NCBI GenBank assembly: GCA_026119935.1
Contig: JALRMH010000034.1
Coordinates: 248,001 to 312,000, forward strand
Direction: 5' to 3'
Length of the DNA stretch: 64,000 bases
Source: Endothia cerciana
Lineage: Eukaryota > Ascomycota > Sordariomycetes > Diaporthales > Cryphonectriaceae
This document shows, piece by piece, positions 18,404-29,942 of the stretch (position 1 is its first letter; every line of letters begins with the position of its first letter). Below the pieces are notes generated by a model. The model saw only the letters and a list, made by a program, of their open reading frames with translations. It made no database searches and was not told the origin of the DNA. The translations under genes were made by a program, and so were the position numbers.

Positions 18404-21376
18404 TCACTTCTTCGCCAGCTTGTATTTTCCACCCACGAGCTCCAGCTTTCCCGATTCCACCTTTTCCGCCAAAAACTCCTGCAGTTCTTGGTCACTCCAG
18501 GAGAACCCATCGGCAATTAACATCCTCATCATCATGGCCATCTGGCCGAGAGGCACCGTAGGCATCGAGTTTGTCAGCATGCCCACGATGAATTGCCAGT
18601 ACATGGCTCTCCTCTCATTCTCCTTGGCGTCCATCGCACTGGTCGTGCCGGCCCGCTTCACACCAGAAGGCTTGGGCGGCATCCCGGGGGTCTGATGTTC
18701 CCCTTCGAGCGCTGCCGGTGCTGACGCGGAAGGATGAAGTTCGGGTCTGGTCGGTGGTGAGCCCTTCCGTTCCAGCACGACATAGGTATCAGGCGAGGTG
18801 GAAAAGCGGGCGAGGACGCCTTGTAGCTCCCAGGTCTCGAGTGCTTGTAGCACCAACTCCTCGTCCATTTGGAGTTTCTCCTGGAGCTCCTGGACGGTCC
18901 GACGAGCAGGGCTGCTGACGCCACTCTCTGCATCCTCGTCGTCCTGGAACGCATAGATGACAGCGGCCTCGAAGGTCTTGCACTCGACAGTGATGGTACG
19001 GTCCTCGAGTTCCAGCTCAACTGTGGCCTGACCAAGCTGGTGCAGCCAGGTGAGTCTGCGGGCAGACTTGAGGCATTCGTAGCCTGCTTCGTACTTCTCT
19101 TGCTGTTTTGCCACGGGTTGCGGCAGATTGAATGTCTCCTGAACGATGTTGGGCCAGTACAGGCGAGACAGGATGCGTGCGTGGTAGGGCACTTGACCTT
19201 GTTCCTCCTCGTCCAGGTCTAGTTGCCTGCCCATGTCTACGTACGAAGGCGGTGTGGCTGGTGTTCCGAAGGTCCTTGGAGGTTGTGGTGGCTGGCCCAG
19301 CTCGACTCTGCGAATGTGCGTGTCAACCTTTCGCGAGTCGTAAATATCCTTGATCATGACCTCGCAACTCTGCAGTGCTGATTCACTGAAACGCTTCTGC
19401 AGGAGGTCTAGCACTTTCTGCTCCTGTGCGAAATCCGTTTGATTGGACAGGAGGTGCTCAGAAATGATGTTCTGGAACTCCTTGATGAAGACTTCTTCAG
19501 ACCCGAGCGTGCTGATGAGCGTGCCGATGACGTCCTCAGACCTTGGGCGTTTGTAATTGATGCCTGCGTCCACGGGATCCGGAAACCAGTTCATGTCGTC
19601 CCAGTCGAGGTCGTCCTCGTCAATGTCCATTCGCCGTTGCTGATCTGCGTTGTTGAGTAGGACAGCAAGCTCAACCAGTTTATCACTTCCACCATCGGGG
19701 GACAAGGATGCTTTCTCCGCCTCCTCTATTTCCTCTGGGCTTGCGAGTAACCCTGTGACCACAATACGGACAGCATCTTCTCGCTGGACGAGGTAGAGTT
19801 GGAGTGAGGGAACCACACGACTCAAGAGGACCTTGGAGTGGTCAAGAGCATGAAATGTGCGGATCATGGAAATGTATACCCGCAATATGTCCAAAGTGGA
19901 CCGTGCTGGGTGCAGTAAACGCTTCTGTAGCGCGGCCGAAAAGGCCTCTGTCAATTGCCATCGCCGTTGAGGGGTCGTGACGCTGGCCTTGAGATCATCG
20001 AGTGCCCCCTTGCTTGCCGGCCACTGGAGAACAATATCAAAGAGCTCCGAGACCCTCAATGCAGCGATACGTCCGATCCCTATCTCTTTCCACTGATGGA
20101 CATCGGCTAGAGACACAATGTTCAGCTTGGTGTTCGTCTTATCAACACGACTGAGTACCTCCAATGCCAGACGAGCGAAGGAGTTCTCTATCCAGTCGCA
20201 GAGTGATGAAATGCACCATGAGGCCTGGATGAGATTCATGGACTTGACGGCCTCCCTGTCCAGCCCATGACTGCTCTTAGGTTGACTGCTCTTAGGTTTT
20301 GAGGAAGTTCTCCAGACCCGGGCGTACGATCGATGGACGTACTCGGTCAACTTCCGGTCCATGATCTCGGCAACCAATACCTGAAAGCTCTCACCAGCCA
20401 TGCCGACCTGGTTCAATGCTTCGACAAGTCGAAGAAGCCGCCCTCGCATGTCCCCACCGTCGGTGCTGCTAGACTTGGACGGCACACGATCAGCTTGTTC
20501 CTTCTTTGCCTTGGGCATCTGGAGTGTCTGTTCTATGAGAGGCTCAAAGACTGCGCGCATGACTGGCATCATTGGACTTGCCGCATCGGCCACTAGAGCA
20601 TGTATGTCGCGCGTGAACCGGGCCATGACTGCGTCCGATGTGGCATTTGGATCCACTGGGCAGTAATCCCGTTCAGCAGCCTGGAGAAGCGGAGAGAGAC
20701 GGGAGAAGTACAGTCGAAAAGTCGACTCCAAGTGTTGCACAGCCCTCTGAAGGGTAGCCATATGGATACTGTTCACGACGTCCTCGTCCTCGCCATGACC
20801 AGCAGCCTCCCGGGAAACCTCGGCCAGGTATCGATGCTCATGATCGATGAAGTGCGCCCTCGTCTGATGACTGTGCCAGGCGAGTATGTCGTAGGGATTG
20901 CCAGGCCCACGGTGCAGTCGGCTAGCCTGGATAACTAGGCGAAGCGCAGTATCGAATGCATCCTTCTGAGCCTGGGAGGCGAGCTGGAGATCAGGGGTTG
21001 GTCTCCCATTAGGTTGTTGGGCAGGCACACCCGAGAATAGATCTAGCGTTGAGGTGACAACTTCCCAGGCATCGGCTAGTTGGCTCGTCTCACCCTCAGC
21101 CGATAGCGTATCCCTGCGGTTGTTCCAGGCGAAGACTGGTTGTGACAGCTGGGACGTGGACCAGAAGGAGGTCGTCGCACTGGAGGGATAGGTGGACGGT
21201 TCGGCAGAATGGTGTCCGACAACATGACCCTGGTCGCCGGATGTTTTATACCGAGACTGCGTTGACTGTGACTGCGGCGTCGGAGCTGAAAGTGTGTTAT
21301 CTGTCGAGAAGACGGAGTAGAACACACGTCGTCGCTTCGCCCTCCACTGGGACTTCGGGGCCACCTCGGCGGCCAT
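18404..21376 (-). CDS. APC2: Anaphase-promoting complex subunit 2 (cullin-type scaffold)
   Basis: A 990-residue intronless ORF. APC2 is the cullin scaffold of the APC/C ubiquitin ligase that holds the RING subunit Apc11 and targets cyclins and securin. The N-terminal half is helical cullin-repeat-like sequence; the cullin homology region spans about residues 600-870 (DVIGTLISTLGSEEVFIKEF, SCEVMIKDIYDSRKVD, ILSRLYWPNIV, LGQATVELELEDRTITVEC, VQELQEKLQMDEELVLQAL). The APC2-specific winged-helix tail occupies the last 65 residues (YWQFIVGMLTNSMPT ... LVGGKYKLAKK). No catalytic residue is expected. The ATG at 21376 is the first in frame with a basic N terminus. Confidence 0.93.
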   Translation of the reverse strand: MAAEVAPKSQWRAKRRRVFYSVFSTDNTLSAPTPQSQSTQSRYKTSGDQGHVVGHHSAEPSTYPSSATTSFWSTSQLSQPVFAWNNRRDTLSAEGETSQLADAWEVVTSTLDLFSGVPAQQPNGRPTPDLQLASQAQKDAFDTALRLVIQASRLHRGPGNPYDILAWHSHQTRAHFIDHEHRYLAEVSREAAGHGEDEDVVNSIHMATLQRAVQHLESTFRLYFSRLSPLLQAAERDYCPVDPNATSDAVMARFTRDIHALVADAASPMMPVMRAVFEPLIEQTLQMPKAKKEQADRVPSKSSSTDGGDMRGRLLRLVEALNQVGMAGESFQVLVAEIMDRKLTEYVHRSYARVWRTSSKPKSSQPKSSHGLDREAVKSMNLIQASWCISSLCDWIENSFARLALEVLSRVDKTNTKLNIVSLADVHQWKEIGIGRIAALRVSELFDIVLQWPASKGALDDLKASVTTPQRRWQLTEAFSAALQKRLLHPARSTLDILRVYISMIRTFHALDHSKVLLSRVVPSLQLYLVQREDAVRIVVTGLLASPEEIEEAEKASLSPDGGSDKLVELAVLLNNADQQRRMDIDEDDLDWDDMNWFPDPVDAGINYKRPRSEDVIGTLISTLGSEEVFIKEFQNIISEHLLSNQTDFAQEQKVLDLLQKRFSESALQSCEVMIKDIYDSRKVDTHIRRVELGQPPQPPRTFGTPATPPSYVDMGRQLDLDEEEQGQVPYHARILSRLYWPNIVQETFNLPQPVAKQQEKYEAGYECLKSARRLTWLHQLGQATVELELEDRTITVECKTFEAAVIYAFQDDEDAESGVSSPARRTVQELQEKLQMDEELVLQALETWELQGVLARFSTSPDTYVVLERKGSPPTRPELHPSASAPAALEGEHQTPGMPPKPSGVKRAGTTSAMDAKENERRAMYWQFIVGMLTNSMPTVPLGQMAMMMRMLIADGFSWSDQELQEFLAEKVESGKLELVGGKYKLAKK

Positions 21377-24300
21377 GGGTGCTCGCTCCCTCGTCCAGGG
21401 CTATTGTAGCCACGAGGCTTGAAACCCAAGTTGCAGATGCGGATGCAGGACAGGTCTGGCCTCCCTTCCTTCAAGATCGTCGTTTATGCCTGCTATCTTT
21501 GGGTCGGGTGAAGGGGGGGATGGGATTGTTCTCCCTCAGGCATATCCAGGCGTGGTGTGTGAGAAGGGAGGGATGATGCCGGCTCAACGCGTGCGCATGC
21601 GGTGGAGCTTTGGCAGAAACTCTTGTTGACGTCTCGGGCTGCGAGGTCTCCCCCTCCATGGGAGGGCAGGATGCGGTTGTTGCGGTAGTCTTTGACGTTG
21701 TTGATATTGATTGTTTGGGGAGGTTGGTTGACAGGGCCACAGCCTGGCCCGTGCGTCTAGAGGATGGGGCGCTTGTTCTGCGTTGTCGAGCGTATGGGGG
21801 TCCGTGCTCTAAGCGCCGTTCGCATAGAACGGGACACACCTCAACCTGGCTGCACCTTCAACGACACGCGCTACAACACTCACGCTCACACCCACGCACA
21901 CACCCATCCACCCACGCACACCGCCAACCTCATCCATCTTATCCTGTCCTTCCTCACCAACGCCGCATCCCACACAACGTGGCAAGGTCGATAGCGAGCA
22001 TGAGATCAAGGGAGGGAGGAGGAGGGTGGGGTGGGGCGTGGTGTGGTGTGGTCAGCCGGGCACTCGCAGCGGCAATTCAGGTGCCAGCATCCTGGGCTGA
22101 TTCGGCCGTGGTCCTGTTTAGCTTCCACACACGCGCGCGCGCACGCACACACTGGCACGACCAACACACCAGCTTGGTTGGCTTGCCGTCGACGAGGTTG
22201 ACATCTGGGAGACGTCCTCGGGAAAGGGCGTCAGGAGCAGCCCAGTCTCTTCCTCGGGACCGAGATGATGACTTCTCGAATGTGCATGAATGCACGGCGG
22301 ATCCTTCCCGTGACCCGTCCACCTGCCATGCTGCCATGTCGCCATGTCGCCATGTTAGGCCCTGGCTCAACGGAACGGCACATCTATCGTTCCTCTGATA
22401 CCTTTGTGACCATTAGCTAGGCCACTTCGGTCCTGCTCCTTAGCGGATGGCGTGCTGGCTGACAGGAGGAGTATTAGCCTTCCACGCCGTCGGGGAGCCA
22501 TCAAGGGGTCCAGCCATCCAGCCATCGAGCGTGGGCCAAGCACAGATGGGCCTTTCAGTCCGAGACCGGATCCAGCGGGAGCCCGTCCCTTGAACGAGGC
22601 GTTCTGGCTCGTGCCGTGAACATGCAACAATCGCGGGTTCTGGAGCTTTCGTCGCCACACTATCCCCAGCAGGAGCCGTATCCCGCGCTTCCCGGCGACA
22701 CCCTCACACAGATTGCCACCTCCTCTACCTAACCAGCTGTTCTTACTTATTAGCAGCGACATGTCTTCTCGATTCTGCATGGGATCGACGGCTCGGTCCC
22801 TGCCCACATCGCGTGTGAAACGAGACTGGACGCGGGTCCTGCGGCAGGGAACCAGGAGAGATCTCAGGGCATGGGCTGGAACCTCAGCCAGCACTGCCGC
22901 CTAGCCAAGTCACAATGATTCTACTCACTCTTCTCTGGCGGGGGGAACCGGCGCTAGATGTTCATGATACACCGCAGCTGCATGCACATCGTCACTCAGG
23001 GGCAATTCACCGAGATTAATACACCGGCCCAGCCAGAGACCTTTCCGTATGGAACACTGTCGATCGACTACTTGACCATACTCACGCAACACACAGTGTC
23101 GTGGTTGACCTGCCGCCGCCACTACCACGACGGTCCCATATGTCTTTTTGCGTCACAGACCTCAAACCAGGACGTTACGCATGGTAGTAACTGACACCTA
23201 AGTCCGTCCGGAGCGCCCAGAACAAGCCGAGATGACTTGTCTGCTTGTCTGCTCGGTACAGGCTCAAGCATGAAAACTGGTCAACGACTCGCTTCAGGCT
23301 GCCATGCAACCTGACTACCGCCCATGCTGGCTCCCAAAGATGCCGGTGGCGCCCATAGGAAGGGTGGGGGCGGAAGACGGCCTATCGGGCATAGGGCTGT
23401 TGCTGGGACGGACCCGCCTGGCTGGCAAGTGACTCGGTCTCCTTCATCTTCAGGGTCTCATCTGGCTCCTCCGAGGTATGCAGACATCGCCATACGGCGC
23501 TGAAGCCTTGGCATGCAAGCTGTTCATGGGAGCCACGAGCAGTCCTGACTGCCAGGTTCAACTTCGTCTCTTCATCTGCTCCATTCAGACAGCGAGGCCT
23601 CCAAGGATTGCGCACCACCCGGCAAGCGTACTTCATTATTCGGCTAAGTGAACACTCAGCAAAGCAAGTGTAGCTTCCCTGTGGCTATTATGCAAAAGCC
23701 TGCGAGACAGGCACGAGGCTCCTCGAGAGCTTCTTGAATTCGAGATCAAGTACCCGTTGTCGTGTGTATACAGTCCACGTACTGTGTAACGCAAAATCAG
23801 GCGGTACAATCGAAATCACATCCAGATTCATCGGCAACGGTCAAAAGCCAATATTGAAGCTGCATTAGCTAGCTCTCCCTCCCCCTTGTCGAGTCTCATG
23901 TACGCACAAGGCTAGATGGAGTTCATGCTCTGGCCCACGCCCGCCACAAGCCAGGAGGGAACGGCAACTGCCTGGATATCGTGGCTTTGAGATAGCATCT
24001 CTCAGCACGTGTCCGGCTCTGTTTTCCCCGTGGCCCACCGTCTATTTGTGTGTCTTCCAATCTCGGCTGACGGTCCACTAGCGAGGGCGAGTTGACTGCA
24101 CCTCCAGGGGTCCTTTTGTCCCCCGGTAAGAAAGCGGGCACAGATATGGGTATCAGGGCCTGGGTCAGCGCAAATGCGCCGACTGCCCCACCGCGAGCTT
24201 TCACCGTGAGCAATTCTGATGGCCTCACGGCAGGCCGGACCTGCGGTTCTTCTGCCCCTTTGGCAATAGCGTGTGTCTAGGGGAGTCACATAAGGTGCTG

Positions 24301-26069
24301 ACAGCAGATGCTGAGAAATGAGCTTCAACCCCTGAGTTTCCGCGGCCGGGCGGGGGCAAAAGCCACCCGCAAGCAGGCAACTCTGGCCAGTGGCCCAAAA
24401 ATCAGACGATGTGTTGGTGCCAAAGCCCGTCGGGGTTTGATCTTTGATGGTCCTGCCACCTTTCACCTTTCCCCTTCCAGTCAAAGGAATCAAGTCGTAC
24501 AGAAGGCCATCGATTTTTTGGTGGCCCTAGTGCACCGTGCTGTACACAGTATCAACACAGTGCTGCGTCCAGGGCTGTGCGACATCGTAGGGTTTCCAGG
24601 CCATCGGTTCCTCAACAGCCAATAATTGTCCTGCTGCGCTACACAGCAGCTTTCCCAGCGTGCCAGCCCCATGGACCAGGGCGGAAACAAGCTCGTGCCG
24701 ACCTTTCGGTTGGGACACCGTACGAGCAACAGACTCCACTTCTCCGCACTCTCTAGCGGAGACGGAGACTCGGTGCAAAGCAATCCGGTACAGGGCACGG
24801 TCTGCATTGCGAGGCTGCCGTACTAGCGCTGGAGAAGTTTGTGCTGAAGTACCTACCCTATGCCCACTCATGGCTTCGAATGGGTTACCATGATAATGCT
24901 GCAGCAGGTACTTAGGCGGCCCCCAGCGTCTTCTCCCGGCGGGAACCTCAGCCCACAGGTTGAGCGGGCTTCGGACGAGGGCTTCGGCCGCGAGGACAAT
25001 ACGCCTGTACGCTTTCGATTCCTCGATATGGATATTCGATCGTGCTCGCATGAGAGGTCCAGGGGGATTATCTGACAAATCGGGATGTTGAGGCCCAGTA
25101 TTCCGGACCGATGACCGTGCACTGTGCTGCGAACTTCCTGCAGCCGACCGCGCAGTCACGAGCACTAACAAGGTCGGGGCGTCCAGCTGGGAAACGACCT
25201 GGTACGATTTGCCATGGGGAAGTGGTCCGTTGCGTCCGGTAACACCACATTCTCGAAAGCCCACCATACTCTTGACCGTTTCGCTTGCTGGCTCTGGCCC
25301 TATGGCCAAATCGTTACTGTGCCTGCCAGTCCCAGTCCCCGGGTAAGAAAGCGGCGCAACTGCCAGAATACGAACTTCTTGTAAGTAAGCGCAAAGATAG
25401 GCTGAGACCGGCATCACTGAACATGCTATGTATCTTGGCCTCTCTGGATTCAGGAGCAACCAAAGTGGCTACGAAGGCAAGGCCCACAGTAAGGCTGACT
25501 AGATGTAGATAGAAGCCGCGTAGCCAAGATGTTGCGCTTGCGGTGAGCCACCATGGATCGATGGCTTCGGCGTAGGGCTCTCGGCTTAGGGCAATGCGAC
25601 ACTGGCGGCCCATGGTGACATCCCAGAGCTTGGCCCGGGTCCAGGCTACCCGGGATAGGGGATAATGGCTGTCAGGTTAAGCGATCTGGCTAATGATCTC
25701 TACTCTACTGTATTGCGAGGAAGGACTGCCTTGCCAACCGTTTGTTTCTAACGGCTGGATTAGGTACCATGCTGCGAAGCGCGCCCACCGGCCCATGACC
25801 AGGCCATCTTGCGATATGACAGGGACGAGCATCGATGGCGACTTTTTTTCAATAGTCTTGCAAGTGTCTAAGGCTAAGCTGGGAATGCCCCACCCTAGCA
25901 ACAAAGACACCTAACATCTAGCACTCATCATCATTGCCCCCTGCCGGCCCTCTCACCGAGTTGCAGCCGACCTCAGGAAGCATGGGCCGCGCGCGCCGTT
26001 GGCGGGAATCAAGACGATGACAGCCATAAGGCCCTTGACAATTCACAACCATCCGCTATTCTCTGCTCT

Positions 26070-26112
26070 CCCCCCCCCCTTTTTTTGGGGGGGGGAGGGG
26101 GTGTGTGTGTGT
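26070..26112. repeat. C-run/T-run/G-run hairpin-like tract plus (GT)n
   Basis: About 10 C, 7 T and 9 G in a row, then AGGGGG and a GT microsatellite. The C- and G-runs could pair around the T-run as a loop. A near-identical arrangement occurs at 49731-49763. Confidence 0.85.
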
Positions 26113-26920
26113 CTCCTTCCGCCTCCCTCCTGCCCAGGGGAAGTAAGTCCACCGCTGCTAAGACAAATGGTCACAAACCGAGAGGGATAACTTGAATTCA
26201 AGTGGAGATACCCTCCCAACCTCTGTTTCGCGACTAGTCCATCACCGTCCTTGTTTTCGTCGCGGCTGTGCTGACGGGCATTTTGTGTAACCACCAGACA
26301 ACGTGACAGTGCAGCCAGATTTGGACATCTGAGCACCGCTGACGAAATCGATGCCACCCGGTCCACATTTTGCAGCTTCGTACCTCGAATCAGGCAAAGG
26401 AGGTGGCCAACACGCGCAGAATACCGTTCGATAGTGACGTCGAAGGCGCCCTACACTCTTCTGAGTGGATACTGTTGCCTCGAGGGTCACCGGGCGGAAA
26501 GTCTCGAGCACACCTTGATTTAGACCATTTGGGCCTGCTCTGTACTCGAAAGTCGACCGGAGGCGATGAGGCAATTGGCGGGCCGCCCGCTCAGGGGGAT
26601 TTTGCCCATTATTGGGACAGCCCGGTGCACTGCTGAGCCCTCTCCCTCTCATACGCTTGTCGGTGCATGCATGACGCCCAGCCTTCATTTCTTTGATATA
26701 GGCTTTGCCCGCAGTTCATTCTCGTGATCTCTCCTCTCGGCCAACTGTTTGCCATTCCGAGCGCTTGAGGAAATTGGGATGAGTGCTCGAGAGGGCACAT
26801 GCACACCTCACGTTATAACCCTAGTTATAACACACGCGGAGCGTGTTCTGTGGAAAAAGCCGGTCCATCTCGCGATATGTTGCCAGTTTCTGGCTGGCTC
26901 CGGTATCCTGCGTCTAACTG

Positions 26921-26934
26921 CCCCCCCCCCCCCC
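26921..26934 (+). repeat. Poly-C tract
   Basis: Fourteen consecutive C followed by AAAA in non-coding DNA. Confidence 0.85.
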
Positions 26935-27850
26935 AAAACACAATGGCTGTTACAGGCGCTGTTGAAGTTCTGGAGCTGAAGTCTGTGGGGTGCTCCACTC
27001 GGCGACTACCGTTGACGACTGCCTTCCCTAGTGGTGGCCGGCGATCGGTCTGACTTGATGACCGGTGTGAGACTTGAGCTGAACAGGACCCTACCTCAGT
27101 TGGTGATTGTTTAGCTCCTCTCGAGGGCGAAGCACACTAAGTCTTACACCCGGTGGTGTTCTCCCCGTCTGTTCCTCCCCTCCCCACTGTAGAGGATTGG
27201 ACCCTCAGGCACTCAGAGAGCCGGGACTTGATTCCGTCCCGCACTTGGCAGGTCTTGTCAGCGCAGGGGGTGGAGAGGTCAAGGAGTCTCTGATATGATC
27301 CCACCACGTGGGAAGTCGGGGTGAAGGATCGAGAGAGCAGCCGGACTAGTGTCTCAAGGAGATCAGGGCCCGCGCGCTCGGCTGGTGACAGCGGTGACAC
27401 TTGCCGTTTACCGTCTGCTGCATTGACACGCAACATCTACTTATTGTGGTACAGTCTGACTCCGTATTGTCATGCCTGACATTGGCCCCACCTGTACCAT
27501 AGTTAGAGATACTTGCAGGGTATGTATCTATGCATGTCTGTCAGCTTTGGCTGCTCGTGTTCCCTGATCGCGACGGCTTCGTTCTCCCTGGTGATATATT
27601 GCTGTTACCTGGCTTCTTAACGATACCGTCATCCACAAGCAGGCCTGGTTGGACTACTGTATTGGGCCCAACATGAGCACATCCCAGCGTGGGCGGTAGG
27701 TGGGCAGTCGAGTAGGAGGTCGGCAATCGTCAGATCAACGGACCCTGCACTACATACTAGACCACCCACCACATACAGATGCGGCCCCAGTGACATGAGG
27801 ATACAGTCACGCTTCCCCCATAAGAGAGGTGAAGATCTCACTCCCCCTCT

Positions 27851-27863
27851 CCCCCCCCCCCCC
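27851..27863 (+). repeat. Poly-C tract
   Basis: About 13 C within a C/T-rich stretch. Confidence 0.8.
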
Positions 27864-28611
27864 ACCCTTCTTCCCCCCGCGCCTCTGGAGAGAGACCCCA
27901 GGTGGGCTGGGGGCTGCTTCGCTGCGTCGCATCCCTGCCCCGCCGCCGTTGAGCGGGAGGATTCGGACCCCAGCCTGGCAGCGCGGACCACGCAGACCAA
28001 GCAAATCTCGAGGATCAGACTCGGGCACGTGGGAAATCTGGTGGGATGCTACCCACCCCTCCTATCTCTTCCCTTGGTCCCCCTGCAGTTCTACGGTAGG
28101 GGAAGGGGGACACCACGGTACGAGGTCCTGGGTCAGATGCAACCCACCTGCAGTGTGCGTTACAAGCTGCGGCGCGGGCAGGCCAGAGGTGCGTCTGTGA
28201 TATGCACGTCGGCTGGCTCGCCACCCAGCAGAAGGGGCCACCGCAGGTGCTAAGCTCCCCCCCCTCTCGCTCTCCCCTGCTAGGCACAACGACAAGGCGT
28301 CTAATCTTATTTTCATGATGATGATGACCTGGTTCGTCACCCAGTGACCAGGTTCGGATGTCGTTAGCTACCATGACTCTTGAGATTGGGTACAGCGCCA
28401 GGGCAAAGGCAGGGCGGTGTGAGGTAGATGATGGGGGTGGTCATCATGAAACCCATGGCTCGGCCGCCTCGGGGGCGGCCTCGCTGCAACTCGATGGTAC
28501 GCAGGCGACGCTTCCACAGCCCAGGCTGGGGGCTTCGAGAAGCGCGCCTGTACCACAAGCGATACCACCCTGCGCCAGACTCTTACATACCTGATGTCTC
28601 GGAGAGGGAGA

Positions 28612-28624
28612 GGGGGGGGGGGGG
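28612..28624 (+). repeat. Poly-G tract
   Basis: About 13 consecutive G after a GAGAGGGAGA purine stretch. Confidence 0.8.
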
Positions 28625-29868
28625 CAGCGCGAGTCGGGCCCGAGGGTGGGTGGCCGAATCCACATCCACATGGCGAAGGATCACTCCGGGTCCGTGGTCT
28701 TCTTTGGTCGGAATCAGGACATACTGACAGACGGTATTCCGCGCGGTATTCCATGCCGTGGCCACTGGCCCGCCGGGGATATCGTGCAAATGCGCGAGAC
28801 CAAAAGTGTGCATGTACACCCCGTCCAGATAACCCCCTCGTCGCAAATACCGTGTAGTCCGAAGTCCGTAGTCCGGCATCCCTCGGACGACTGGGAGCTT
28901 GTTCCGCCGCCAGCCGATCCCAGGTCCCGAGGAATTCCAGGTTCGACTGGTATACCCAGGACGACAAGGAGAGGTCGTTGGGGGTCATCGATGTGCGCCT
29001 CTGCGGAATAGAAGGCCCGTCTGCTCAGGGTCCGATGGAAATCGTCTTCTTGGCTCGGTCCTGCTTGCTTGGATAACGGCCGTGGTTGGCATACATGAGG
29101 CCTGCCAGGTTCAAATCAATACAATACCTAATGCTTATCAAAGTCCGCAGGCCACGGGAGGCTGCTAGTCAAGGCATGTCAAAGCAAGTCACACGGTACG
29201 GCCGGCGGCAGTCCCGTGCTGAACTGAGCTCGCCATTTACAGTCTGTCACGTTGGAACTCGCAGTGAATAAACGTTCAGTGTGTTTTTGCCAGCCATGGT
29301 GGCAGGTCATTCCGCAGCTAAATAAGTACAACGTCAAATGCTCGTCTTCGTCCCGAAGCAAGCCTGAAGATGAAGGGAATCCTCCCGATGCCACCCTCGA
29401 GACCAATCATATTGAACCCTTGTCACATTATGTGAGCAATCAACTCCTTTTCCTCAGTACTCCGTCCCTTGAAAGACCTCTGTTTCAGTCTAATGAACTT
29501 CGTGTCTCGCGCCAAGGAGGTGGTCCGAGTTAAGTGATTGTGACGTGGGTGAAAATGGTGGGTTCCTTGAGACCCCGTGAAATCGCATGCCCAAACAACC
29601 ATAAATCAGAACAAGCCGTGGCCTTCATGATCCGTGCCGCCCGTCCCTATGTGATGATGCCCTATAATATTCCTCCTTTTCAATAACACAGGGCGAAGCG
29701 GAACGAAACAATGTCCAGGGTAAAAGGCGGTCGTATATAAACATGTTCCCAAAGAATCGAAGTGGAGCTATGGGAAGGTGAAGCGTCGTCTCGGGTGTCT
29801 TCGGCCAACCCTGGTATCTTAAAATCCAAATGCAGACCGAAACGGTGCGATGTCATGCCTTCACGAAA

Positions 29869-29942
29869 TTTCTTCTTCTTTCTTTTTTTTTTCTTTCTTT
29901 TTCTTTTCTTTCTTTTTCTTTTCTTGTCTTCTTCTCTCTTTT
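29869..29942. repeat. 70-bp polypyrimidine tract at the 3' end of the C2H2 gene
   Basis: Almost uninterrupted T/C sequence (one G at 29926), read as GAAA/GAAAAG-rich polypurine immediately after the stop codon on the mRNA strand. Confidence 0.85.

Larger units (their letters stand above)
21377..29940. other. Gene-poor region 1 (8.6 kb)
   Basis: No reading frame in this stretch shows conserved domains, protein-like composition or a plausible exon chain. Base composition by eye is not AT-rich, so it lacks the look of RIP-mutated repeats. Contents noted: CA-rich (21880-21920) and GT/CG dinucleotide stretches (22125-22155), the C-T-G homopolymer structure at 26070-26110, C- or G-runs at 26921, 27851 and 28612, and a duplicated palindrome at 26812-26831. 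I found no tRNA, rRNA or transposon. Confidence 0.6.

Noticed and set aside
21610..22398. 262-codon plus-strand open frame
   Set aside because: Runs through CA-rich and CG-rich simple sequence, with His/Arg/Thr runs; no protein-like segment.
24527..25459. 310-codon minus-strand open frame in the desert
   Set aside because: Composition is random-like, no domain or hydrophobic pattern, and no conserved motif; it is not enough to call a gene.
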